Made by a program: the position numbers and the translations under genes. The notes beneath the pieces are model-generated. The model was not told where the DNA came from. It searched no databases and was given only the letters and a program-made list of their open reading frames with translations. Below, in pieces: positions 42,715 through 51,309 of a stretch of DNA of 64,000 bases. The stretch is from Streptomyces dengpaensis (GTDB taxonomy: Bacteria > Actinomycetota > Actinomycetes > Streptomycetales > Streptomycetaceae): the NCBI RefSeq assembly GCF_002946835.1, contig NZ_CP026652.1, positions 5,084,001 to 5,148,000 of the forward strand, read 5' to 3'. Position 1 is the stretch's first letter; every line of letters begins with the position of its first letter.

Positions 42715-43656
42715 ATGACCAGGGTCGCTGCCATCGACTGCGGCACCAACTCCATCCGGCTGCTCGTCGCCGACGCGGACCCGGACACCGGGGAACTCGT
42801 CGAGCTGGACCGGCGGATGATCATCGTCCGGCTCGGGCAGGGCGTCGACCGGACCGGACGGCTGGCCCCGGAAGCGCTGGAGCGGACGTTCGCGGCGTGT
42901 CGTGAGTACGCGGCGGTCATCAAGGAGCACGGGGCCGAGCGGCTCCGGTTCGTCGCCACCTCGGCCTCCCGTGACGCCGAGAACCGCGACGAGTTCGTAC
43001 GGGGCGTGCTGGACATCCTCGGCGTCGAGCCGGAGGTCATCTCCGGTGACGAGGAGGCGGAGTTCTCCTTCATCGGCGCGACCAAGGAGCTGAAGGGCAG
43101 GGACGACCTGACCAAGCCCTACCTCGTCGTGGACATCGGCGGCGGTTCGACCGAACTCGTCGTGGGCGAGGAGCATGTGCGCGCCGCCCGGTCGGTGGAC
43201 ATCGGCTGCGTACGGATGACGGAGCGGCACCTGGTGCGCGAGGGGGTCGTCAGCGATCCGCCGACGCCCGCTCAGGTCGAGGCGATCCGGGCGGACATCG
43301 AGGACGCCCTGGACCTCGCCGAGCAGACGGTGCCGCTGCGCGAGGCGCACACGCTGGTCGGGCTCGCCGGCTCGGTGACCACCGTCTCGGCGATCGCCCA
43401 GAACCTCCCCGAGTACGACTCGGCCGCGATCCACCACTCCCGCATTTCCTACGACCGGGTCCGCGAGATCACCGAGTGGCTGCTGGCCTCGACGCACGCC
43501 GAGCGCGCCACGATTCCCTCGATGCACCCGGGCCGCGTGGACGTCATCGCCGCGGGTGCCCTCGTCCTCCTCTCGATCATGGAGCGGATCGACGCCCAGG
43601 AGGTCGTGGTCAGCGAGCACGACATCCTCGACGGGATTGCCTGGTCCGTGGCCTAG
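42715..43656 (+). CDS. ppx: Exopolyphosphatase / Ppx-GppA family
   Basis: This 313-residue protein has the ASKHA fold: phosphate 1 loop AAIDCGTNSIRLLVADAD, the catalytic acidic segment GDEEAEFSFIGA, phosphate 2 loop LVVDIGGGSTELVVG and the adenosine region LVGLAGSVTTVSAIA. It lacks the C-terminal HD extension of long Ppx proteins, which is typical of actinobacterial short forms. It hydrolyses polyphosphate and possibly pppGpp. Start ATG 42715. The leader is the dispersed repeat. Confidence 0.93.
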   Translation: MTRVAAIDCGTNSIRLLVADADPDTGELVELDRRMIIVRLGQGVDRTGRLAPEALERTFAACREYAAVIKEHGAERLRFVATSASRDAENRDEFVRGVLDILGVEPEVISGDEEAEFSFIGATKELKGRDDLTKPYLVVDIGGGSTELVVGEEHVRAARSVDIGCVRMTERHLVREGVVSDPPTPAQVEAIRADIEDALDLAEQTVPLREAHTLVGLAGSVTTVSAIAQNLPEYDSAAIHHSRISYDRVREITEWLLASTHAERATIPSMHPGRVDVIAAGALVLLSIMERIDAQEVVVSEHDILDGIAWSVA

Positions 43657-43753
43657 GCCACGGCTCGGACACCTCGACTGAGCAGGTCGGAAACCGTATG
43701 AGCGCACCTGCAGGGCGCCGAAGAGCCTCTTGGTGACGTGTCGTCGGGAAACT

Positions 43754-43771
43754 TCGTGAAGTTCTTCACAA
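43754..43771. promoter_or_regulatory. Rex-type operator upstream of ndh
   Basis: TCGTGAAGTTCTTCACAA matches the Streptomyces Rex operator TTGTGAA-n4-TTCACAA at 13 of 14 fixed positions. It lies about 310 bp before ndh. Rex senses the NADH/NAD+ ratio. The rest of 43657-44079 shows no gene. Confidence 0.8.
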
Positions 43772-44079
43772 GGAAAAGGGCCCTGCTGGGCGAGGAATTC
43801 TCGCCAGGGGTCACCCGGAAGGGTTGAGGTGGTCCAGGAGCGTGCTCGCAGGAGCGGCCCGAGGCCGGCGCCTGCGGGTGAATCGGGGGTCTGGTCCAGT
43901 CGGCCCGAAAGGCCGGAGCGGCAGCTCACGAGGCCTTGACAACGGTCCGCACCGGACAGCGGTTCCCCTGGACCGGCATGACCTGCGTCACGTGGGCCGC
44001 GCAGTGTAGCAGAGACCCTGCAAAAGCTTGTGAAGGGGCGCACGAGCGACCCCCCAGGGGCAGGTGGATACTCGAATGC

Positions 44080-45474
44080 ATGAGCACCACGGAGCGTCCC
44101 AGGATCCTCGTAGTAGGCGGTGGGTACGTAGGCCTGTACGCGGCTCGGCGCATCCTCAAGAAGATGCGCTACGGAGAGGCGACCGTCACGGTCGTCGACC
44201 CCCGTTCGTACATGACCTACCAGCCCTTCCTCCCCGAAGCCGCCGCCGGCAGCATCTCCCCGCGGCACGTCGTCGTTCCCCTGCGACGCGTGCTCCCCAA
44301 GGCGGAGGTCCTCACCGGCCGGGTCACCACCATCGACCAGGACCGCAAGGTCGCCACGATCGCCCCCCTCGTGGGTGAGGCGTACGAGCTGCCTTTCGAC
44401 TACCTCGTCATCGCGATGGGCGCGGTCTCCCGCACCTTCCCGATCCCCGGCCTCGCCGAGCAGGGCATCGGCATGAAGGGCATCGAGGAGTCCATCGGCC
44501 TGCGCAACCACGTACTTGAGCAGCTCGACAAGGCCGACTCCACGACGGACGAGGATGTCCGCCGCAAGGCACTGACCTTCGTCTTCATCGGCGGCGGCTT
44601 CGCCGGTGCGGAGACCATCGGCGAGGTCGAGGACATGGCCCGCGACGCGGCCAAGTACTACACGAACGTGTCCCGTGAGGACATGCGCTTCATCCTCGTC
44701 GACGCAGCGGACAAGATCCTCCCCGAGGTCGGTCCGAAGCTCGGTCAGTACGGCAAGGAGCACCTGGAGAGCCGCGGGGTCGAGATCTACCTCTCGACGT
44801 CGATGGACTCCTGCGTGGACGGCCACGTCGTTCTGAAGAACGGCCTGGAGGTCGACTCCAGCACCATCGTGTGGACGGCCGGCGTCAAGCCGAACCCCGC
44901 TCTCTCCCGCTTCGGTCTGCCGCTCGGCCCGCGCGGTCACGTGGACACCCAGGCCACCCTCCAGGTGCAGGGCACGGACTACATCTGGGCCGCCGGTGAC
45001 AACGCCCAGGTGCCCGACGTCGCCGCCCGCAAGGCCGGTGTCGAGAACGCCTGGTGCCCGCCGAACGCGCAGCACGCGCTGCGGCAGGCGAAGGTGCTCG
45101 GCGACAACGTGGTCTCCGGTATGCGGGGCTTCCCGCAGAAGGAGTACGCGCACTCCAACAAGGGTGCGGTGGCCGGGCTCGGCCTCCACAAGGGCGTTGC
45201 GATGATCGTCATGGGCAAGGTGAAGATCAAGGTCAAGGGCCGTCTCGCCTGGTACATGCACCGTGGCTACCACGGTATGGCGATGCCGACGTGGAACCGG
45301 AAGATCCGGGTCTTCGCCGACTGGACGCTCGCGATGTTCCTCAAGCGTGAGGTCGTCTCGCTGGGGGCCATGGAGTCTCCTCGCGAGGAGTTCTACGAGG
45401 CTGCCAAGCCGGCGCCGGCCGCGGCCGCGGCGCCTGCGGCCGCCAAGACCGGGGAGAAGGCCAAGGCCTCCTGA
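44080..45474 (+). CDS. ndh: Type II NADH dehydrogenase
   Basis: This 464-residue single-subunit flavoprotein transfers electrons from NADH to quinone at the membrane face without proton pumping. It shows an N-terminal FAD-binding ILVVGGGYVGLYAARRIL, NADH-binding FVFIGGGFAGAETIGEVEDM and a second FAD site in YIWAAGDNAQVPD. A membrane-anchoring C-terminal part follows (RLAWYMHRGYHGMAMPTWNRKIRVFADW), and then an Ala/Lys tail. The ATG at 44080 begins MSTTERPRI. Another in-frame open region upstream was excluded because the sequence is leader-like and carries the Rex operator. Confidence 0.95.
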   Translation: MSTTERPRILVVGGGYVGLYAARRILKKMRYGEATVTVVDPRSYMTYQPFLPEAAAGSISPRHVVVPLRRVLPKAEVLTGRVTTIDQDRKVATIAPLVGEAYELPFDYLVIAMGAVSRTFPIPGLAEQGIGMKGIEESIGLRNHVLEQLDKADSTTDEDVRRKALTFVFIGGGFAGAETIGEVEDMARDAAKYYTNVSREDMRFILVDAADKILPEVGPKLGQYGKEHLESRGVEIYLSTSMDSCVDGHVVLKNGLEVDSSTIVWTAGVKPNPALSRFGLPLGPRGHVDTQATLQVQGTDYIWAAGDNAQVPDVAARKAGVENAWCPPNAQHALRQAKVLGDNVVSGMRGFPQKEYAHSNKGAVAGLGLHKGVAMIVMGKVKIKVKGRLAWYMHRGYHGMAMPTWNRKIRVFADWTLAMFLKREVVSLGAMESPREEFYEAAKPAPAAAAAPAAAKTGEKAKAS

Positions 45475-45529
45475 CCTCCGGTCGCTGATCTGCCCGAAGG
45501 GGCCTCCCGCCATCCGTGGTGCGGGGGGT

Positions 45530-45672
45530 CCCTTCGGCGTATTCGTGTGGGGGTGCGTGCGAAGTTTTTTCGCCCCCTCCGCCCCTGCCCGTCCCGTCCT
45601 GGGCCCGCGGCGAAGCCGCTGGATGCAGCGCCCCAGACCCCGATCCTCAAACGCCGGAGGGGCTGAACTTAC
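45530..45672. repeat. Dispersed GC-rich intergenic repeat, copy D
   Basis: TTTTTTCGCCCCCTCCGCCC, CGAAGCCGCTGGATGCAGCG, CCCCAGACCCCGATCC and AACGCCGGAGGGGCTGAA form a diverged copy between ndh and cfa. The remaining part of 45475-45787 ends with the GGAGGTG ribosome-binding site of cfa. Confidence 0.75.
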
Positions 45673-45787
45673 ATGGGGAGTACACGTATTTGGCCAATGT
45701 GTAACGCGGAAGGGGGACTGCGCGAGGGGCAGGTTGGTGTTTACGTGTTGTTGAAGCGTTCGGGAGTCCGTCTCGGAGGTGTACGTC

Positions 45788-47119
45788 ATGCAGGACGCCG
45801 CGCCGCGGCTGAAGAGCCTTGTCGAACAGTTGCTGGGGGCCCCGCTCCCGTTGCGCATCCGCGCCTGGGACGGCACGGAAGCCGGCCCACCCGACGCCCC
45901 CGCCCTCGTCGTACGCAACCGGAAGGCCATCCGCCGACTTCTGTGGAAACCCGGCGAGTTGGGCCTGGCCCGGGCCTGGGTCGCCGGGGACCTCGGCGTG
46001 GAGGGCGACCTCTACACCGCCCTGGGGCTGATGTCCGGGCTCGTGTGGGAGCGCGGCGAGGACGCCAGGGGGCTCGGGGAAGCGCTGCGTGATCCCCAGG
46101 TGCGCGCCGCCGTGCGCGGGCTGGTGAAGATGGCCGGGCCCCCGCTGCCCCCCGCCCCGCCCCGCGAGGAGGTCCGCAGGCGCCACCATCTGCACACCAA
46201 GCGCAGCGACAAACGAGCGATCAGCCACCACTACGACGTGGGCAACGACTTCTACGAGACCGTCCTCGGGCCGTCCATGGTCTACTCGTGCGCCTATTGG
46301 GCATTCCACGACGCACACCACGACGCGCCCCAGAACGCATCCCCCGAGGGCACTCTCGAGGACGCCCAGCGCGACAAGCTCGAACTCATCGCCAGCAAGC
46401 TCGGCCTGAAGCCCGGTCAGCGGCTCCTCGACGTCGGCTGCGGCTGGGGTTCGATGGCCATCCATGCCGCCCGCGAGCACGGCGCGAACGTCGTCGGCGT
46501 CACGCTGTCGCAGGAGCAGGCCGCGTACGCCCGTAAGCGCGTCGCCGACGAGGGGCTGACCGACAAGGTCGAGATCCGCGTGCAGGACTACCGGGACGTC
46601 GCCGACGGGCCGTACGACGCGATCTCCTCCATCGGGATGGCCGAACACGTCGGCGCGGAACGCTATCTGGAGTACGCCCGCACGCTGTACGCCCTCCTCA
46701 AGCCCGGCGGACGGCTGCTCAACCATCAGATCGCCCGGCGGCCGCAGCGGGACGAATCCACCTACTCCGTGGACGAGTTCATCGACGCCTACGTCTTCCC
46801 GGACGGCGAGCTCGCGCCCATCGGCACCACCGTGACGCAGCTGGAGCGCGCCGGGTTCGAGGTCCGCGACGTCGAGTCCCTCCGCGAACACTACGCGCTC
46901 ACCCTGCGCCGCTGGGTCGCCAACCTGGAGGCGCGGTGGGCGCGGGCCGTCCAGCTCTCCAGCCCCGGCCGGGCCCGCGTCTGGCGGCTGTACATGGCGG
47001 CCTCCGCCCTCGCCTTCGAACGCAACCGCATCGGCGTCAACCAGGTCCTCGCGGTCAGGACGCCCGAACCGTCCGGCGCCTCCGGGATGCCTCTGCGGGC
47101 GCGTACCTGGGGTACCTGA
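45788..47119 (+). CDS. cfa: Cyclopropane-fatty-acyl-phospholipid synthase family methyltransferase
   Basis: This 443-residue AdoMet enzyme methylenates unsaturated acyl chains of membrane phospholipids. It has the Cfa N-terminal domain, the segment ISHHYDVGNDFYETVLGPSMVYSCAYW, motif I LLDVGCGWGSMAIHAAREHGA and QDYRDVADGPYDAISSIGMAEHVG with the catalytic acid/base region, and a late RNRIGVNQVL-like tail. The ATG at 45788 is preceded by CGGAGGTGTACGTC. It is convergent with the second ABC permease and closed by a strong hairpin. Confidence 0.9.
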   Translation: MQDAAPRLKSLVEQLLGAPLPLRIRAWDGTEAGPPDAPALVVRNRKAIRRLLWKPGELGLARAWVAGDLGVEGDLYTALGLMSGLVWERGEDARGLGEALRDPQVRAAVRGLVKMAGPPLPPAPPREEVRRRHHLHTKRSDKRAISHHYDVGNDFYETVLGPSMVYSCAYWAFHDAHHDAPQNASPEGTLEDAQRDKLELIASKLGLKPGQRLLDVGCGWGSMAIHAAREHGANVVGVTLSQEQAAYARKRVADEGLTDKVEIRVQDYRDVADGPYDAISSIGMAEHVGAERYLEYARTLYALLKPGGRLLNHQIARRPQRDESTYSVDEFIDAYVFPDGELAPIGTTVTQLERAGFEVRDVESLREHYALTLRRWVANLEARWARAVQLSSPGRARVWRLYMAASALAFERNRIGVNQVLAVRTPEPSGASGMPLRARTWGT

Positions 47120-47154
47120 CGGCACGTTCGTACGGATGGGACTCGTACGTACGA

Positions 47155-47190
47155 CGAAGGGGCCCGCTCCCTCCGGAACGGGCCCCTTCG
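47155..47190. terminator. Bidirectional hairpin between cfa and the ABC permease
   Basis: A perfect 12-bp stem CGAAGGGGCCCG / CGGGCCCCTTCG with a 12-nt loop lies between convergent genes. Confidence 0.9.
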
Positions 47191-47199
47191 CGGCTGTGG

Positions 47200-49728
47200 C
47201 TACTCCGACTTGATCGCCGTCAGCATGTTCAGACGGGCCGCCCGGCGCGCCGGCCACAGCGCCGCCAGGACGCCGACCGTCGCCGCGAGGAGGAGGAAGA
47301 CGCCCATCCGGCCCCAGGGCAGGACGAGTTCGTACGTCGTCATCTTGCTGGCCAGCAGCTCACCGGCCGCCCAGCCGAAGAACACGCCCAGGCCGATGCC
47401 GAGCACGCCGCCGAAGAGCGAGATGACCAGGGACTCCAGGCGGACCATCCGCTTGATGCCCTTGCGGTCGAGGCCGATCGCGCGCAGCATCCCGATCTCC
47501 TGCGAGCGCTCGAAGACCGACATGGCGAGGGTGTTGATGACGCCGAGGACGGCGACGATGACCGCCATCGCGAGCAGGCCGTAGAGCATGTTCAGCATCA
47601 GAGTGAACATCTGCGCGATGCCGTCGGAGATGTCCTTCTTGTCCTGGACCTGGATGGCCGGGTTGTCGCCGAGGGCCTTCTCCAGCCGGTCCTTGGTCGC
47701 GTCGGACCTACCGCTCGACGTCTTCACCATGACCTGGAAGTCGGAGGCGTCGCTCTGGTGGGGCGCGAGTGTGGCGTTGTCGAGGATGATGCCGTGGATC
47801 ATCTCGTTGCCCTCGTACACACCGCCGACCGTCAGCTTCCCCTTCTTCCCGTCCTCGTACGAGACCTGGAGGTCCGAACCGGCTTTCCAGCCGTGCGCGG
47901 TGGCGGTGTCCTTGTCGACGACCACCCGCGCGCCGCCGACCTCGAAGGCGCCGTCGGTGATCGTGAGGTCGGTGAGCTTGGCGATGGACGCGCCGTTGAC
48001 GCCGGTCAGGTACTCGGTCTGCTGGTCGATGCGCGAGGGCGCGTTGCGCAGGGAGCTGGTGTCCGTGACTCCGTCGACGCCCGCGAGCTTCTTCTCGACG
48101 TCCGGGGAGAGTTCGTAGCCGTTGGCCATCGAGACGACGTAGTCCGCCTTGATCGCGGAACTGGCCATCTTGTCGATCGACTTCTGCAGGCTGCCCGCCA
48201 TCACCGTCATGCCGGTGATCAGGGTGAGGCCGATCATCAGGGCGGAGGCGGTGGCGGCCGTACGGCGCGGATTGCGTACCGAGTTCTGGCGGGCCAGCTT
48301 GCCGGAGACCCCGAAGACGCGCAGCAAGGGCGCCGCGGCGGCGATCAGCGGGCGGGACAGCAGGGGGGTGAGGACGAAGACACCGATGATCAGCAGGACC
48401 GCGCCGAGACCCATCGGGGCCTGGCCGTCCGAGCCGTCCATGGTCGTCGCGTACAGGACCACGGCGATGCCCGCGGCCGAGAAGAGGGCGCCGATCGTGT
48501 TCCGTACGACCAGGGACTTCGTCGTCGCCTTCGCGTGCACGCTGCTCATGGCGGCGACGGGCGGGATCTTCGCGGCGCGGCGGCCTGGCAGCCAGGCGGC
48601 GAGCATGGTGATGAGGATGCCGACGAGCAGGGCCGTGGCGATCGTGCCGGGCGAGATGACCAGCGGGCCGCTCGGCACGGTGGCGCCGAGGGAGTTCATC
48701 AGGGAGCGCATGCCGGCACCGATGCCGATGCCGGCGGCCAGACCCGTGAGGGCGGCGACCGTGCCGACAAAGAACGCCTCGATCAGCACCGACCGGGTGA
48801 CCTGCCGGCGGGAGGCGCCGACGGCGCGCAGCAGGGCCAGCTCCTTGGTGCGCTGGGCGACCAGCATGGTGAAGGTGTTGGCGATGATGAACGTACCGAC
48901 GAACAGCGCGATGCCGGCGAACACCAGCAGGCCCGTCTTCATGCCGCTCATCGCCGAGGAGATCTGCTCGGCCTGGTCGTCGGCGAGCTGCTGACCGGTC
49001 GTCGTGGAGGCGACGTCCTTCGGTACGACCGCGTCGAGCGCGCCCAGCAGCGCGGTCTGGCTGGTGCCCGGCGCCGCCTTCACGTCGATCTCGTCGTAGG
49101 TGCCGACCGAGTGGAAGAGCCGCTGCGCGGTCGCCGTTTCGAAGAGGGCGAGGCTGCCGCCCGCGGCGACGTTGCCGTCGTCGGTGGTGAAGATGCCGGT
49201 GATGGTCGGCGTGAGGACGGGCCCGTCGACCGACAGCCGTACGGTGTCGCCGACCTTGTATCCGGCCCGCTTCGCGGTCTCCGAGTCGATCGCGACCTCG
49301 TGCGTCCCCTGGGGCGCGTGACCGTTCGTCAGCGGGTACCGGGGGTCCTTGTCGCCCCAGTAGTTGCCGCCCTGCGACTGGAAGCCGCCGCCGACGAGCT
49401 TGCCGTCCTTGTCGGCGATGGCGGTGAAGCCGCGCACGACGCCGATGGCGGTGTCCGCGCCGGGGACCTTGACGGCCTTGTCGAGCAGGGAATGCGTGAG
49501 CTTTTGCTCTTTGCCGACCGTGTCGCCCTCGTCCGCCGGGTTCTCCGGCTGGATGGCGACGTCGACCTGGTCGAAGCCCTTGGCGGAGCTCTTCTGGTAG
49601 GCGTCCGAGATGGTGTTGGTGAAGACCAGGGTGCCCGACACGAACGCCACACCGAGCATCACGGCGAGCACGGTCATCAGGAGCCTGGCCTTGTGCGCGT
49701 GTACGTTGCGCAAGGCGGTACGGAACAT
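47200..49728 (-). CDS. ABC transporter permease with two FtsX domains, second copy
   Basis: This 842-residue permease has the same architecture as the first copy: N-terminal helix, MacB-like extracytoplasmic domain, FtsX core (LLVFAGIALFVGTFIIANTFTMLVAQRTKELALLRAVG), central helices, second extracytoplasmic domain, and FtsX core (MAVIVAVLGVINTLAMSVFERSQEIGMLRAIGLD). It partners the ATPase at 49947-50717. The 218-bp space between them, filled by a minisatellite, is unusual: the first copy has an ATGA overlap instead. The substrate is unknown. Confidence 0.92.
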   Translation of the reverse strand: MFRTALRNVHAHKARLLMTVLAVMLGVAFVSGTLVFTNTISDAYQKSSAKGFDQVDVAIQPENPADEGDTVGKEQKLTHSLLDKAVKVPGADTAIGVVRGFTAIADKDGKLVGGGFQSQGGNYWGDKDPRYPLTNGHAPQGTHEVAIDSETAKRAGYKVGDTVRLSVDGPVLTPTITGIFTTDDGNVAAGGSLALFETATAQRLFHSVGTYDEIDVKAAPGTSQTALLGALDAVVPKDVASTTTGQQLADDQAEQISSAMSGMKTGLLVFAGIALFVGTFIIANTFTMLVAQRTKELALLRAVGASRRQVTRSVLIEAFFVGTVAALTGLAAGIGIGAGMRSLMNSLGATVPSGPLVISPGTIATALLVGILITMLAAWLPGRRAAKIPPVAAMSSVHAKATTKSLVVRNTIGALFSAAGIAVVLYATTMDGSDGQAPMGLGAVLLIIGVFVLTPLLSRPLIAAAAPLLRVFGVSGKLARQNSVRNPRRTAATASALMIGLTLITGMTVMAGSLQKSIDKMASSAIKADYVVSMANGYELSPDVEKKLAGVDGVTDTSSLRNAPSRIDQQTEYLTGVNGASIAKLTDLTITDGAFEVGGARVVVDKDTATAHGWKAGSDLQVSYEDGKKGKLTVGGVYEGNEMIHGIILDNATLAPHQSDASDFQVMVKTSSGRSDATKDRLEKALGDNPAIQVQDKKDISDGIAQMFTLMLNMLYGLLAMAVIVAVLGVINTLAMSVFERSQEIGMLRAIGLDRKGIKRMVRLESLVISLFGGVLGIGLGVFFGWAAGELLASKMTTYELVLPWGRMGVFLLLAATVGVLAALWPARRAARLNMLTAIKSE

Positions 49729-49785
49729 GGGTTTCTCAGTCCAGGAGGGTTACGTCGACGGGTGGGCGCGCGGCCTGTCGGGCGC

Positions 49786-49905
49786 GGGTCGGCCGTATGC
49801 GGGTCGGTCGTACGCGGGTCGGCCGTATGCGGGTCGGTCGTACGCGGGTCGGTCGTACGCGGGTGGGTCGTACGCGCGTCGGTCGTACGCGGGTCGGCCG
49901 GAGCG
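49786..49905. repeat. 15-bp minisatellite between ATPase and permease genes
   Basis: Eight head-to-tail 15-bp units start at 49786 and every 15 bp thereafter. The consensus is GGGTCGGTCGTACGC, with GGCCGTATGC variants at units 1 and 3. A further repeated GTGCTCGGACGTCAG pair follows at about 49909 and 49938. Confidence 0.97.
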
Positions 49906-49946
49906 GGTGTGCTCGGACGTCAGGCCGGAGCAGGCGTGCTCGGACG

Positions 49947-50717
49947 TCAGCTCGTGCGGCCTTTGCCGTCGAATTGCTTCATGCGGTCGAGGACGGCGTC
50001 GGCCGTCGGTGCGTACAGCTCATCGACGATGCGTCCGTCCGCGAGGAAGACGACCCGGTCCGCGTACGCCGCAGCCACCGGGTCATGGGTCACCATCACC
50101 ACGGTCTGCCCCAACTCCCGTACGGAGTTGCGCAGGAAGCCCAGTACCTCCGCGCCGGAGCGGGAGTCGAGGTTTCCGGTCGGCTCGTCGCCGAAGATGA
50201 TGGCGGGCCGGGAGGCGAGGGCGCGGGCGACCGCGACGCGCTGCTGCTGGCCGCCGGAGAGCTGGGAGGGCCGGTGGCCGAGGCGGTCGGAGAGCCCGAT
50301 CATCGTGATGACCTTGTCGAGCCACTCCTTGTCGGCCTTGCGGCCCGCGATGTCCATCGGGAGCGTGATGTTCTCCAGGGCCGTCAGCGTCGGCAGCAGG
50401 TTGAACGCCTGGAAGATGAAGCCGATCTTGTCCCGGCGCAGCTTGGTGAGCTGCTTGTCCTTGAGAGAGCCCAGCTCGGTGTCGCCGATGCGCACGGAGC
50501 CGCTGCTGCAGGTGTCCAGGCCGGCCACGCAGTGCATCAGCGTGGACTTGCCGGATCCGGAGGGGCCCATGATCGCGGTGAACTCGGCCTGGCGGAAGTC
50601 TACGGTGACCCGGTCGAGGGCGACCACCGGGGTCTCGCCCTGTCCGTAGACCTTCGACAGTTCCGTGGCACGGGCCGCCACGGCGGTGGATCGATCGGCG
50701 AGGGGAGTGGTGGTCAC
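49947..50717 (-). CDS. ABC transporter ATP-binding protein (MacB/LolD type), second copy
   Basis: This 256-residue ATPase with GTG start at 50717 shows Walker A GPSGSGKST, FIFQAFNLLPTL, LSGGQQQRVAVARAL, Walker B IIFGDEPTGNLDS and H-loop MVTHDPVAA. It differs little from the first-copy ATPase, including the shared ADAVLDRMK and GRTS tail, so the two are paralogues. GGAG lies 8 nt before the start. It is transcribed leftward before the permease. Confidence 0.95.
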   Translation of the reverse strand: MTTTPLADRSTAVAARATELSKVYGQGETPVVALDRVTVDFRQAEFTAIMGPSGSGKSTLMHCVAGLDTCSSGSVRIGDTELGSLKDKQLTKLRRDKIGFIFQAFNLLPTLTALENITLPMDIAGRKADKEWLDKVITMIGLSDRLGHRPSQLSGGQQQRVAVARALASRPAIIFGDEPTGNLDSRSGAEVLGFLRNSVRELGQTVVMVTHDPVAAAYADRVVFLADGRIVDELYAPTADAVLDRMKQFDGKGRTS

Positions 50718-51140
50718 GGGAGGGCGCTCCTTGTCGGGACGACGACGCTTCTGGGGTCGTGTTCCATCGTCACGGGCGATCCGTGCGCTGGAGTCAGCCG
50801 CTGTTCTGGTTCCGGGGGCAGACTTCGGTCGCACCGGGAGCGGCCGTGTCATACCTGGGGATGAGGGGGCTCCCCTGAGTGGTCTCCGGGTGGGGTGCCG
50901 GTGCAGTGCCCTGACGGCCGCCGGTTCCGCTGGTTCGGATGCGCTCGGACGGTGAAATTCCGTCATTCCGTATGCGCCGCCGTGGGCCGTCCGAAAGCCT
51001 CTTGGCAAGTGCGGATGGCCCGTACCGGTGGCTGATGCACCCTCAGACGTCAATAAAATAAGACAACATCGCGCCGCCCGTCCGCTGTTCGGGGGATGCG
51101 TCCCGATAGGCTCGGAACCTCGACGCGGCGCCCATGGCCT
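50718..51140. other. Intergenic region with bldA promoter
   Basis: This 423-bp space contains no credible gene. An AT-richer tract CAATAAAATAAGACAAC lies at 51050-51067. TAGGCT at 51107 is a candidate -10 hexamer for bldA, 28 bp before the tRNA start, with a weak -35. The proximal part should hold the leftward ABC promoter. Confidence 0.5.
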
Positions 51141-51226
51141 GCCCGGATGGTGGAATGCAGACACGGCGAGCTTAAACCTCGCTGCCCCTCGCGGGCGTAC
51201 CGGTTCAAGTCCGGTTCCGGGCACCA
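51141..51226 (+). tRNA. bldA: tRNA-Leu (anticodon UAA), bldA
   Basis: This 86-nt class II tRNA has acceptor GCCCGGA/TCCGGGC, anticodon stem GCGAG/CTCGC with loop CTTAAAC (anticodon UAA), a long variable arm, T-loop TTCAAGT and an encoded ACCA end. In Streptomyces the tRNA reading the rare UUA codon is bldA, which controls aerial growth and antibiotic production through UUA-containing genes. The sequence matches my memory of bldA. Confidence 0.95.
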
Positions 51227-51309
51227 CCGCACCTGCGGCGCAGCGCGAGCCCACGCAGCGTACGGCCCCGCAGTCCTTCCGGCTGCGGGGCCGTGGTCGT
51301 CCGGTCCGG

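Noticed and set aside
43936..43941. TTGACA as the -35 of the ndh promoter
   Set aside because: No acceptable -10 hexamer at the correct spacing, so the ndh start point could not be placed.
49610..50200. Plus-strand open frame encoding AGRSY repeats
   Set aside because: It is the 15-bp minisatellite read through, antisense to the ABC ATPase, with no start signal.
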